64,000 nt of DNA from Maribacter huludaoensis (GTDB lineage: Bacteria; Bacteroidota; Bacteroidia; Flavobacteriales; Flavobacteriaceae). Both the position numbers and the translations under genes were made by a program. The notes under the pieces are model-generated. The model made no database searches, was not told the origin of the DNA, and saw only the letters and a program-made list of their open reading frames with translations. The first letter of the stretch is position 1. Each line of letters opens with the position of its first letter. Of this stretch, positions 1 to 8,070 are shown piece after piece. Where the stretch lies: NCBI RefSeq assembly GCF_029350945.1, contig NZ_JARKMS010000003.1, positions 248,001 to 312,000 of the forward strand, in the 5' to 3' direction.

Positions 1-986
1 GGGTAACCTTGCCTGTAGCTGCCCATTCGGTACCGCGTTGTAACGTAGTTATAAAACCTACACACTCCATAGAATAATCAAAATGTCCTAAGGTAGAATG
101 AAAAATACGACCCTTACCGTAATTAATGGCCATGAGTTGAGGAACATTCTGACCTAAACCTGTAATTGAAGGGTCCCAAGGCGGGGCATTCTTTTCTACG
201 TCTGCAAATGCCGTCGCCAATATGGTTGCATTTTCAAAAGGACCTCTCATGCGCTCATACATTTCATCGGGTGTATGTAGCCATTTTTCAGGAATACCTT
301 TCATAATCGGGTGATCCGGTGCCCTATTGGTCAATTCAAACTCATATTCAGGACCGTGAGAACCACAGACTCCCTCAGAGGTGTCTTTTATCAATTCCCC
401 GTTAGCATCATAGTACACATATGGTCCGGATTTCTCATCACGACCTCCCCATGCTCCTAAACCGATCATTTTATTATATTCTTCCCAGTCTCCCCATGCG
501 TTATCGGCAGAATGTATTACCACTAGACCTCCACCGTTTTTCATATATTCCTCAAAATCTTTTCTGGTCTGTTCTGGCCACAGAGGAGAATCGGCCCCTA
601 GATTGGAAATTATAACGTCATAATCGTTAAAAGGGAATTTAAAATCAGAAGTTTTTATAGGACTTTCAGATATGTGATATACTTTATCGTTCAAAGGATA
701 GGATTCTATGAAAGAAGTATAGCTTTCAGGTCTTGTCTTATTATATTTTATGCCCAACCAGATTGAATCCATTCTTTGAATATCTACCGTGAATAAATTA
801 GTCTGCTCTAAATAATCTTTCATCATCATGGTAGTCTTTGGCCACACATAATGATTGTTCTGTCCATCAATAATTAATGCTTTTAGTTTAGTAGGTGGTT
901 GGGCTTGTTCGGCAATTTCTTTCTTTTTCTCGCCACAAGCGGTGAACATTAAGCTACATAAAATTATTGCCATTAAATTTTTCATA
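1..986 (-). CDS. ThuA-like domain lipoprotein, 3' end cut by window edge
   Basis: Partial gene: the reading frame is open from an ATG at 984-986 to the left edge without a stop, so the C-terminus lies outside. The N-terminus is a lipoprotein signal with lipobox-like FTAC, predicting an envelope lipoprotein. The body has the ThuA/class I glutamine amidotransferase-like fold: an early strand ending in DGQNNH, then GGGLVVIHSADNAW and a later GHFDYS stretch. ThuA-domain proteins are common in Bacteroidota sugar-utilisation loci, often as putative glycoside-processing enzymes, but their reaction is mostly unproven. No sugar operon is visible here. Family assignment is firm; substrate unknown. Confidence 0.85.
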
Positions 987-1140
987 TTGATGGGTTACGA
1001 TTATTGTTGACTTTAAATGTACATGAAGAAGTTAAGATGACAAAAAACTTGGTACAATAAGTATAGGGTAAAAAGTAGACATCTTTTTGCTGAAGATAAA
1101 AACTGATCTTAAATTAGCATGGAAATTAAAGCACAGCAGA

Positions 1141-1671
1141 ATGAAAATATTAGGAATAGGGTCAAGAATAATACATAAAGAATACGGCAAAGGAGTAATT
1201 ACCAATGTTTCAAGCAATATGTATTGGGTCACATTCATTGATAAAGGATTGGAGACCATAGAAATTGATGCGGATATAGAGGTTGTTGAAGCAATTGAAA
1301 ATGAAGTGGATACCGTTAGTTTTTTTGATGTAGAAAGTTCTTTGGTAGCTATTTTGCAAAAATGGAGTGATGCAACGCAGCGAGTGGCCATTGCCGATAA
1401 GTGGAAGGGTGGAAGTTTAATTTTAGAGCCCGGGGAAGTAGGTGTGAGCAATAAAGAAATTCCAATAAATACGTTCTTTCATAAAATTGTGATGGTGCGT
1501 GACCGTATACGGGTTATGGAGCAAAAAATAAATTCAAGCAAGAATTTAGATGATCAAGAGAAAATAGATTTGCAACAGTACATTACTCGTATCTACGGTA
1601 GTTTAACAACATTTAATGTTCTTTTTAAGGCAAAAAGCGATCATTTTGTTGGCGAGAAATCGGGTAAATAG
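1141..1671 (+). CDS. Conserved hypothetical protein with N-terminal SH3/KOW-like segment
   Basis: About 176 residues. I chose the ATG at 1141; the frame also extends upstream to a TTG at 1087, but that extension is charged and has no family-like character. Residues 1-40 (GSRIIHKEYGKGVITNV) look like the small SH3/Tudor barrel found at the C-terminus of UvrD/PcrA-type helicases and other nucleic-acid-binding proteins. The rest is mixed helical with no recognised motif and no signal peptide, so it is probably cytoplasmic. It ends 10 nt before the convergent hydrolase gene. Function is not known; the nucleic-acid link is only suggested by the barrel-like segment. Confidence 0.7.
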   Translation: MKILGIGSRIIHKEYGKGVITNVSSNMYWVTFIDKGLETIEIDADIEVVEAIENEVDTVSFFDVESSLVAILQKWSDATQRVAIADKWKGGSLILEPGEVGVSNKEIPINTFFHKIVMVRDRIRVMEQKINSSKNLDDQEKIDLQQYITRIYGSLTTFNVLFKAKSDHFVGEKSGK

Positions 1672-1680
1672 ATTTCCGGT

Positions 1681-2721
1681 TCAATTTTGAACACGAAGCG
1701 CTTTTACAATTTCATATTGTTTTTTAACAATAGCTTCATTTACCATATGGGCCGCTTTTGAAACGATTACAAATTCTTTTCTTGGGGCCCTAATTTTATC
1801 AAAATAAGGTTTGGTCAATTCCTTTGGGCATAAAACGTCATTTTCTCCTTGAATTAAATAAACCGGTAGCTTAAATGTTACTGCTGTTTTATCAAAATTA
1901 ATGTGCGTGGTCATTGCGGGTACCCCCAAATACTCATCGCCCACAAGATTTAAGAAAGTATAATCATCGCCATCGTATCTATTTTTACTATCATGGTTGT
2001 TGTCATATTCATCTGCAATTTTTCGCCATTTAAAGGGTACAGGTTCTGAATGTTCTTTTTCAAACCGTTTCACCACATTTAGTAGCTGACCATAATCTTT
2101 TGCTCTCTGGTATGGTGGTGCGCCCAGATCATTAAGTTTTTTTACGGCTTGATCATCTAACTTTTCTTTGGCAAGTTTAAAAACTTCATAATAGGCATTA
2201 TTAATATTTCTAGTAAAATTTACAAATTGAGCATGGCCAAGATAGGCGTGAAATAAATCTGGATTTTTTTGCGCCATTTGTGTCGCCAATATAGAGCCCC
2301 AAGAAGTGCCGATCAATATTAATTTGCTCTTATCTAATCGATTTAATACATACTCTGAAACTGCAATACCATCATTGGTCATTTGTTCAAATGAAAGTAG
2401 ATTATTGGTATAAAAATCATTGTTCATTTCTTTAGGTCGATTAATACCAAATGTTTTACCGGAGCCTCGTTGATCCCAATGTACTATGGTATACTCTTTC
2501 ATCCAACCAGCATAGACATTTTCTTTATAATAGCTCATGGTGCTTCCCGGACCACCGTGAACCAGCAACACCACGGGATTATTGGTGTCATTTCCGCTAA
2601 TGGATACCCATTGTTCAATACCGCCAATACTAACATACTTATGTTCGGAAATTTTGGTTTGCCCATGGCCCATATACGCTATAAGCAGTAGAGCTGATAA
2701 CACAATGTATCTTAATTTCAT
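1681..2721 (-). CDS. Exported alpha/beta hydrolase, S33 proline iminopeptidase-like
   Basis: 346 residues beginning with a cleavable signal peptide (hydrophobic stretch then GHGQ), so exported to the periplasm or outside. The alpha/beta-hydrolase S33 signature is complete: HGGPG oxyanion motif near residue 55, WDQRGSG, nucleophile elbow GTSWGS near 143, acidic residue in IQGENDVL, and histidine in KAAHMV near the end. This layout is typical of prolyl aminopeptidase-like hydrolases in which the first-residue preference varies. An N-terminal-proline peptidase role is the family default, not shown here. Monocistronic by spacing. Confidence 0.85.
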   Translation of the reverse strand: MKLRYIVLSALLLIAYMGHGQTKISEHKYVSIGGIEQWVSISGNDTNNPVVLLVHGGPGSTMSYYKENVYAGWMKEYTIVHWDQRGSGKTFGINRPKEMNNDFYTNNLLSFEQMTNDGIAVSEYVLNRLDKSKLILIGTSWGSILATQMAQKNPDLFHAYLGHAQFVNFTRNINNAYYEVFKLAKEKLDDQAVKKLNDLGAPPYQRAKDYGQLLNVVKRFEKEHSEPVPFKWRKIADEYDNNHDSKNRYDGDDYTFLNLVGDEYLGVPAMTTHINFDKTAVTFKLPVYLIQGENDVLCPKELTKPYFDKIRAPRKEFVIVSKAAHMVNEAIVKKQYEIVKALRVQN

Positions 2722-2752
2722 TTCGTATATATTGATTATAACTAAATAGTAT

Positions 2753-3394
2753 TTAGTCTTGTATTTGAAAGCGTAATACTGTTTTAAGTTTTTCTTCAGA
2801 AACTTTTCTAAAATCAGACAAGTATATTTCTTTATGAACCTTTGACTTTCGTTTTAAGTTGTTTGTATTGGCAAAATCTTCCATTACTTTAAACGTTTTA
2901 ATTTCATTTTCAAAGCTGCCTATATGTAACATTTGTACACATAGACCTTCGGTTATTTCAGTGAATTGTATACGTTCTAAAAGTCTTTGTGGTTTCTTTT
3001 TTTTGGTGCTTTCAAGTATTTCATTAAAAATATCCAAACCTATAAATTCTGGTTGCCTGATCATTAAATTATAAACTAGCTCATTTTTATTTATTATACC
3101 GTTAAAATTCTTTTTGGCACGTTCAGAGATGTCCCATACACCTTCAAGCGGGTAAACTGTCCAATCGCTATAGTTTTCTGGTAAGACATCAGTTTTCTTT
3201 AATGTCATTTTAATAGCATATGCAAGACTGTACAGTGCCTGTATATATTCTGTAAAAGTTGCACTATTAGGATTACCCTCTCCGTGGATACTTAAATATT
3301 TAAACTTTGGTATGGTTACCAGTTTTGGGGTACTCTTAGGCAAATAAATACCTTTTTCCGTTTTTCTCCATTCATGTTTTACTATCGCCTTCAT
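2753..3394 (-). CDS. GyrI-like small-molecule-binding domain protein
   Basis: 213 residues from the ATG at 3392-3394; a longer frame reaching 3430 adds only a poor 12-residue leader. The sequence (KLVTIPKFKYLSIHGEGNPN, then a repeated half with FTEITEGLCVQML) matches the GyrI-like/AraC effector-binding fold as found in stand-alone Bacteroidota proteins that lack a DNA-binding domain. Such proteins may bind or hydrolyse small hydrophobic or cationic compounds. It lies 31 nt upstream of the S33 hydrolase gene on the same strand, so the two could be co-transcribed. No substrate can be read from the sequence. Confidence 0.8.
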   Translation of the reverse strand: MKAIVKHEWRKTEKGIYLPKSTPKLVTIPKFKYLSIHGEGNPNSATFTEYIQALYSLAYAIKMTLKKTDVLPENYSDWTVYPLEGVWDISERAKKNFNGIINKNELVYNLMIRQPEFIGLDIFNEILESTKKKKPQRLLERIQFTEITEGLCVQMLHIGSFENEIKTFKVMEDFANTNNLKRKSKVHKEIYLSDFRKVSEEKLKTVLRFQIQD

Positions 3395-3529
3395 ATAAAC
3401 AAAGTAAGTAAATAAGGCAAAAGGTTGCACGGTTCATATAATTAACTTGTAGTTTATAGTACTGTATAAAGCTCTATCGCGCAGTTATTATTCATTTGTT
3501 AGCTGTTTTATTATATTTTATAATAAGAC

Positions 3530-3559
3530 TTGTTTTTAATTGTGCATTGGCTATTTTAG
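3530..3559 (+). promoter_or_regulatory. Candidate Bacteroidota promoter for kdgK
   Basis: TTG at 3530-3532, a 19-nt spacer, then TATTTTAG at 3552-3559, one mismatch from the Bacteroidota -7 consensus TAnnTTTG. It ends 15 nt before the kdgK ATG. Spacing fits; not proven. Confidence 0.4.
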
Positions 3560-3574
3560 AATAAAATTTATATC

Positions 3575-4579
3575 ATGGGTAAGGTGGTTACGTTCGGTGA
3601 AGTATTAATGAGAATCTCACCTAGAGGCAACAAAAAATTCGTTCAATCCAATATTGTTGAGTTTTATTTTGGCGGGACGGAGTTAAATGTGGGAATTTCC
3701 ATTTCTAATTTTGGAGGCAATGTAAAACACATTAGTGCCGTATCCGATGATTTTATTGGAGATACTGCCTTGACCTATATTCAAAAATTTGGGGTAGATA
3801 CATCTGCAGTTGTAAAGTCTAAAAGACCTTTGGGTGTTTATTTTCTAGAAGTAGGCGCAGTAATAAGGCCCAGCATGATATCCTATAACCGATCCCATTC
3901 AGCATTTTCTGAAATAGAGCCCTCTAAAGTAAATTGGGAAAATGCATTGGAAGATGCAGGGTGGATGCATTGGACGGGTATAACACCTGCATTGTCAGAG
4001 GGAGCTTATGTTACCTTGAAAGAAGGACTAAAATTAGCAAGAGAAAAAGGTGTTGCCGTTTCTGCCGACCCTACCTATCGTAGTGGTTTATGGAAATATG
4101 GTCAAGATCCAAAAGAAGCATTAATAGAATTATTGCATTATTCTACCATATTTATTGGTGGCGTAAATGAAATTAATGAGGTTTTGGGAACCGACTTTGG
4201 GTATGAAAACGATGACTTTATAGCGGCTAGTAAACAACTGATGAAGGAATTTCCAAGCATTGAAAAAGTATTTGATAAAATTAGAACTTCATTAAATTCT
4301 TCTTGGCATAAAATAAGGGCAAGAATGTGGAATGGTAAAGAGTTTAGGGAGACGCAGGATATAGATATAACCCACGTTGTTGACCGTATAGGAACAGGTG
4401 ATGCGTTTGCTGCAGGATTGATTTACGGGTTACAACAATATGGTGATTATAAAGCCATGGAGTTTGCCAGTGCAGCATGTGCTTTAAAGCATACTTATGA
4501 AGGTGATGTAAATTTTGCAACCGTAAATGAGGTCAACAATATAATTGCAGGCAATATTACGGGCAGATTGGTACGATAG
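3575..4579 (+). CDS. kdgK: 2-keto-3-deoxygluconate kinase (PfkB family)
   Basis: 334 residues, PfkB/ribokinase fold. It phosphorylates 2-keto-3-deoxygluconate to KDPG, the entry of uronates (alginate, pectin) into the Entner-Doudoroff route. N-terminal GEVLMRISP and substrate-side FGGTELNVG are typical of KdgK; the C-terminal PfkB signature DRIGTGDAFAAG near residue 268 contains the catalytic Asp and anion hole. Length is normal. The gene stands alone, with no KDPG aldolase, lyase or transporter beside it, unlike the clustered kdgK of alginate operons, so exact sugar specificity is inferred from sequence alone. Confidence 0.87.
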   Translation: MGKVVTFGEVLMRISPRGNKKFVQSNIVEFYFGGTELNVGISISNFGGNVKHISAVSDDFIGDTALTYIQKFGVDTSAVVKSKRPLGVYFLEVGAVIRPSMISYNRSHSAFSEIEPSKVNWENALEDAGWMHWTGITPALSEGAYVTLKEGLKLAREKGVAVSADPTYRSGLWKYGQDPKEALIELLHYSTIFIGGVNEINEVLGTDFGYENDDFIAASKQLMKEFPSIEKVFDKIRTSLNSSWHKIRARMWNGKEFRETQDIDITHVVDRIGTGDAFAAGLIYGLQQYGDYKAMEFASAACALKHTYEGDVNFATVNEVNNIIAGNITGRLVR

Positions 4580-4587
4580 AATTAAGA

Positions 4588-4995
4588 CTATTGTAAATTT
4601 TCAACTTTTATCATGCCTGTAATTTGGCATGAGCGTTTTACCGTGTTGTATATAGTACCGTGTTTTTCAATGTTTTTTTTCAAAAGTCCTGTATTTAGTT
4701 TTTCATCATTGCTATAAATAATTAAATTGTAAACAATGTTATCCATTCTCGGTGGATTTTCAAGCCTATCTGCGTTAATTTCTAAATCGGTTTTCTGATA
4801 TTCAAACTTCATCATTTTAGAAAAACGTTCAACATTTTTTAACATGCAAGCAGCAAAAGAACCCAAAAATAATTCCGCAGGATTTGGAAGACTTTTTGAA
4901 GTTGAATTGGTAGTTACAAAATCTATACTGGATTTTTTAATATGAATTGTAGCGTCATCGTTAGATTTAGAATTAGCATTTATTCTATAGTTCAT
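4588..4995 (-). CDS. OsmC/Ohr family protein
   Basis: 135 residues from the ATG at 4993-4995; a longer TTG-started frame to 5019 is unlikely. OsmC-family proteins are homodimeric thiol peroxidases that reduce organic hydroperoxides. Both conserved cysteines are present: the first in GSFAACMLKN near residue 50, the second in VKRSCQITG near the C-terminus. The region between them fits the OsmC helix-strand arrangement. Cytoplasmic, no signal. Convergent with kdgK (8-nt gap). Its upstream region carries a TGGTATACCA palindrome at 5028-5037, a type of element also found before the next two minus-strand genes. Confidence 0.85.
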   Translation of the reverse strand: MNYRINANSKSNDDATIHIKKSSIDFVTTNSTSKSLPNPAELFLGSFAACMLKNVERFSKMMKFEYQKTDLEINADRLENPPRMDNIVYNLIIYSNDEKLNTGLLKKNIEKHGTIYNTVKRSCQITGMIKVENLQ

Positions 4996-5027
4996 GTAGC
5001 AATTTTTATATTGTAACAATACCTTAT

Positions 5028-5037
5028 TGGTATACCA
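5028..5037. promoter_or_regulatory. TGGTATACCA palindrome upstream of osmC-like gene
   Basis: Perfect 10-bp palindrome 33 nt upstream of the OsmC-family start, followed by another TTTGGTA half at 5046-5052. Similar TACC/GGTA inverted elements precede the DUF3291 and DUF4130 genes, so it may be a shared operator. Inference only. Confidence 0.35.
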
Positions 5038-5136
5038 TTGTAATATTTGGTACTGTAAAATTACAATTCAATGCGCTACTAAAAACTGATTAAAGTCACA
5101 CTTATTCAGTTAAACATAAAAGCAGGAAAAAAGAAT

Positions 5137-5595
5137 TTAGGGGTTAGGGAATGAGAACTTGTTTTTAAAATCGAATACTTTTTCTGAAGCACCGTTTATT
5201 TGAAGGTAATCAAGAAGAGCAACAGCGTTCTGCACAGTAGGGTAATCACCCTTATTGATCCACCACATTGCATTAGATGCCTTACCATATTTTAAAAACC
5301 ATTCTTTTCTTCTTCTTAAGAAATTGGTATGGAAAGTTCTGTATACAAATTTTTCTAAAGTTTCAATAGATTCCCAAACAGATATGTTTACAATTACTTG
5401 TTCATCATTGTAAGGGTTGAAGCTAGAAGCATCATTGGTTTCATCTTTAAGTCTCCATATAAAACCTTCACTTTGTTCTGCTAGCTGGTTGACCTTATCT
5501 AAGTTGTCGACAAACTCTTTCATAATTGGGTCGTTAATGCTTACTCCCCTCATTCTGGCAATATTGATCTGTGCTAATTGGTAATGGTTCTCCAT
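5137..5595 (-). CDS. DUF3291 domain protein
   Basis: 152 residues. The pattern YQLAQINIAR near the start, WESIETLEKFVY and the RRRKEWF...MWW segment identify DUF3291, a family related to the dimeric alpha-beta barrel (ABM-like) fold. Members are small cytoplasmic proteins of unknown function, some near monooxygenases. No signal peptide. Flanked by OsmC downstream and the DUF4130 gene upstream on the same strand, with more than 90 nt on each side, so probably separately transcribed. TACC/GGTA inverted repeats lie at 5644-5661 upstream. Confidence 0.83.
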   Translation of the reverse strand: MENHYQLAQINIARMRGVSINDPIMKEFVDNLDKVNQLAEQSEGFIWRLKDETNDASSFNPYNDEQVIVNISVWESIETLEKFVYRTFHTNFLRRRKEWFLKYGKASNAMWWINKGDYPTVQNAVALLDYLQINGASEKVFDFKNKFSFPNP

Positions 5596-5643
5596 GTAAT
5601 CAATGCTTATAAATATGAGCTCAATAAAATATATTACATATTT

Positions 5644-5661
5644 ATACCAAGGTAAATTACC
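5644..5661. promoter_or_regulatory. TACC/GGTA inverted repeats upstream of DUF3291 gene
   Basis: The stretch holds TACCAAGGTA (arms TACC and GGTA) overlapping GGTAAATTACC (arms GGTAA and TTACC). It lies about 50 nt before the DUF3291 start and resembles the elements at 5028 and 6538. Possible operator. Confidence 0.3.
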
Positions 5662-5686
5662 AAATTAACAAAAATGAATTATAAAT

Positions 5687-6463
5687 CTACACGGCTTCCT
5701 TTTTTTCAGATAAATATTTCCAATAACGCTTTGGTACATGTTGAACATGTAATTTGGTATTGATTCTAGACTTAATAGTGGTACTTTTAAAATAGTTGTT
5801 CCATAAGTCTTGATAATTGTATTCTTCCTCTGTAAATACAGCGCTTTTTTCAATACTATTAGTGTGAATATCCGTTAAATCAAGTGATATGATTTCTACG
5901 GTCTGTAAATCATAAAATATCCCGTATTTGCGCTTAACATCATAAATAATCCATTGCTGATCGGCATATCTATTTCTAAAGTGTTTTGATATTAGTGGTA
6001 GCACATCAAAATCTGGTTCTATATTGGCAAAATAAACATCGTCTTTAGTGAGTTGAAATCGAACAAAGGCTTCCATTCTGTGTTTTTCTCTACCTACTTT
6101 ATGAGCTATTTGATTTATTTTCAAAATTGCATCATCGCCAAAATCTGTTGAGCCCAAATACTTGCCACCCATTAATTTTTGTATGTAGTGATAGAGTAGT
6201 GCCTCAATATTATTTTGCTCACTTAAAAAAGCAAAGTAAATATTCTTAATTGCCGAATTATTTTTTTTTCGTACACCATTCCAAACACGCTGTGCTTTTT
6301 CAATATTTGTAAAAATTGTTTCGGTTTCGGCAAAGAGTCCTTTTTGAAATTGACTGTTTTTTTGAATGTCGGCATGAGCTAATTTTTGTTCAAAGCCAAT
6401 AAAAACAGCAGTCAAAAAACCATTGAAACTACCATCGTAAACTAGAATTTTTGAAGTATTCAT
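5687..6463 (-). CDS. DUF4130/TIGR03915 putative DNA metabolism protein
   Basis: 258 residues. The opening ILVYDGSFNGFLTAVF and the later block FANIEPDFDVLPLISKHF with QQWIIYDVKRKYG are hallmarks of the DUF4130/TIGR03915 family. In many bacteria this family is encoded beside a TIGR03916 radical SAM protein and is sometimes fused to a uracil-DNA-glycosylase-like domain (TIGR03914). Here it is unfused and lies 208 nt downstream of the TIGR03916 gene on the same strand. A role in DNA repair or modification is inferred from family linkage; no biochemical activity is known to me. The intergenic gap contains a perfect 14-bp palindrome, so it may also have its own promoter. Confidence 0.85.
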   Translation of the reverse strand: MNTSKILVYDGSFNGFLTAVFIGFEQKLAHADIQKNSQFQKGLFAETETIFTNIEKAQRVWNGVRKKNNSAIKNIYFAFLSEQNNIEALLYHYIQKLMGGKYLGSTDFGDDAILKINQIAHKVGREKHRMEAFVRFQLTKDDVYFANIEPDFDVLPLISKHFRNRYADQQWIIYDVKRKYGIFYDLQTVEIISLDLTDIHTNSIEKSAVFTEEEYNYQDLWNNYFKSTTIKSRINTKLHVQHVPKRYWKYLSEKKEAV

Positions 6464-6537
6464 ATTATAGTTTTAGAAGTTGAAAAAAAATATACGAGTA
6501 ATGATTTTTAGTCTTTTTTTAATTTTAGTTTTTAATA

Positions 6538-6551
6538 ATACCAATTGGTAT
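6538..6551. promoter_or_regulatory. Perfect palindrome ATACCAATTGGTAT
   Basis: 14-bp perfect palindrome between the radical SAM gene and the DUF4130 gene, about 75 nt before the DUF4130 start. The TACC/GGTA arms match elements upstream of the DUF3291 and OsmC genes. Candidate operator. Confidence 0.4.
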
Positions 6552-6671
6552 CCTAAAGTTAAAATTTGACTCTGACTACGGTTTAAAACAATGTTCAAAA
6601 TTGAAATGTTTTGTGTATTTAATGGGCTGTTAAGATTTTCCATAGTCATAAAATTATAGTTAAGTTATACT

Positions 6672-7931
6672 TTAGTTAAATAGAGATAATTGATTGTTAT
6701 ATTGCTTTTTAAATTTACCGTTTTGAGATTGTAAAATCATTCCTTTAATTTTAGGTGCGTCTAAATCTCTACGTTCCCAATCATTAGAATTACAGATAAT
6801 AAAATACTTAGCTCTATTGAGCGCAATTCCCATTTTTTTAAGATGTTCCCAATTTAAACTACGATATTTTCTTGCGCTTATTATTTTATGTACAGAGCCC
6901 ATACCTATTCCCGGTATTCTTGCCAGCATTCGTGGTTCTGCTTTGTTAATGTCTACCGGAAAATGATTTAGGTTACGTAGTGCCCACATTAATTTGGGGT
7001 CAATATCCATATCTAAATTTGGATTGTCAGCATCCAATATTTCATTTACACTAAAACCATAAAAACGAAGGAGCCAATCTGTCTGATATAACCTGTTTTC
7101 ACGAAGCATTGGAACTTCTGAGCCTAATGACGGTAGTCTACTATCTGTAGAAATAGGAACATAGCCAGAGTAATAAACACGTTTCATTTTATAATTTTTA
7201 TAAAAATGTGTGGCAGAGTACATAATGTCCTTGTCACTTTCTCCTGTAGCACCAACTATCATTTGGGTGCTTTGACCTGCAGGAGCATATTTGGCGGTAC
7301 TTTTAATGATTTTACGTTCTTCTTTGTAACGTATAATTTCATCTTTAACCTTTTGCATAGGCTTAATGAAATCTTCATGTTTTTTATCTGGGGCCAATAG
7401 TTTAAGGCCGGAAATAGTGGGGATTTCAATGTTGACCGATAAACGGTCAGCATATAAACCGGCCTCATACATTAGTTCGTCACTGGCACCAGGTATGGAC
7501 TTTAAATGAATATAGCCGTTAAAATTTTCTTCTTCACGCAATTTTTTAGCTACGGCAATAAGTCGTTCCATAGTGTGGTCGGCACTTTTGAAAATACCGG
7601 AACTTAAGAAAAGACCCTCTATATAATTTCTTCTATAAAAATTAATGGTTAGGTCTACTACTTCTTGTATTTTAAAAGCAGCTCTTTGTATGTCGTTACT
7701 TTTACGAGTAACACAATATGCACAATCAAAAATGCAATGATTGGTTAATAATATCTTTAACAAGGAGACACAACGCCCATCTTCTGTATAGGTATGGCAA
7801 ATTCCGGTACCGGTGTCGCCCAAACCATTATTCTTGTTTTTCCGATTACTGCCGCTACTTGAGCAAGACACATCATATTTAGCGGCATCTGCCAAAATGT
7901 TCAATTTTTCTTTAATTCGATTAAAATCCAT
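6672..7931 (-). CDS. Putative DNA modification/repair radical SAM protein (TIGR03916)
   Basis: 419 residues. The 4Fe-4S-binding CxxxCxxC motif of radical SAM enzymes is intact in CIFDCAYC near residue 66, preceded by the family-typical GTGICHTYTEDGRC. The C-terminal part (near residues 320-380) carries a helix-hairpin-helix, RIPGIGMGSVHKI, expected to bind DNA. This domain pair defines TIGR03916, found with DUF4130/TIGR03915, which follows here. The substrate lesion or base is unknown. The gene is divergent from the S24 repressor at 8071, and the shared 139-bp intergenic region holds repeated near-palindromes, so repression by that protein, possibly relieved by DNA damage, is a reasonable inference. 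Confidence 0.88.
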   Translation of the reverse strand: MDFNRIKEKLNILADAAKYDVSCSSSGSNRKNKNNGLGDTGTGICHTYTEDGRCVSLLKILLTNHCIFDCAYCVTRKSNDIQRAAFKIQEVVDLTINFYRRNYIEGLFLSSGIFKSADHTMERLIAVAKKLREEENFNGYIHLKSIPGASDELMYEAGLYADRLSVNIEIPTISGLKLLAPDKKHEDFIKPMQKVKDEIIRYKEERKIIKSTAKYAPAGQSTQMIVGATGESDKDIMYSATHFYKNYKMKRVYYSGYVPISTDSRLPSLGSEVPMLRENRLYQTDWLLRFYGFSVNEILDADNPNLDMDIDPKLMWALRNLNHFPVDINKAEPRMLARIPGIGMGSVHKIISARKYRSLNWEHLKKMGIALNRAKYFIICNSNDWERRDLDAPKIKGMILQSQNGKFKKQYNNQLSLFN

Positions 7932-7949
7932 AGCAATTAGTAATTAATC

Positions 7950-7957
7950 CAAAATTA
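7950..7957 (-). promoter_or_regulatory. -7 box for radical SAM gene
   Basis: On the minus strand this reads TAATTTTG, a match to TAnnTTTG, 19 nt upstream of the radical SAM start. No clear -33 TTG is seen because the operator repeats occupy that position. Confidence 0.4.
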
Positions 7958-8011
7958 TGGAAATATTCCTAATTATGGAAATATTCCTAATTATTTTTTG
8001 GATATAATCCA
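7953..8011. promoter_or_regulatory. Operator array between divergent repressor and radical SAM genes
   Basis: Two perfect tandem copies of an 18-bp unit at 7953-7970 and 7971-7988, each containing GGAAATATTCC (arms GGAA/TTCC). A related inverted repeat TGGATATAATCCA is at 7999-8011. The third site sits between the -33 and -7 elements of the S24 gene promoter, and the first overlaps the -7 box of the radical SAM gene. This is the layout expected for autoregulation plus repression of the divergent gene. Confidence 0.55.
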
Positions 8012-8026
8012 TATTCACTATATTTG
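7998..8026 (+). promoter_or_regulatory. Bacteroidota promoter of S24 repressor gene
   Basis: TTG at 7998-8000, an 18-nt spacer and a perfect TATATTTG (TAnnTTTG) at 8019-8026. The spacer contains the TGGATATAATCCA operator-like site, suggesting autorepression. Confidence 0.6.
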
Positions 8027-8070
8027 AAGTATCGAGAATGCTAAATACTTGATTGATAACGAGCTATATT

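Noticed and set aside
1032-1451. 139-codon minus-strand frame
   Set aside because: Antisense to the 1141 gene; low-complexity Ser/Ile-rich translation without family features.
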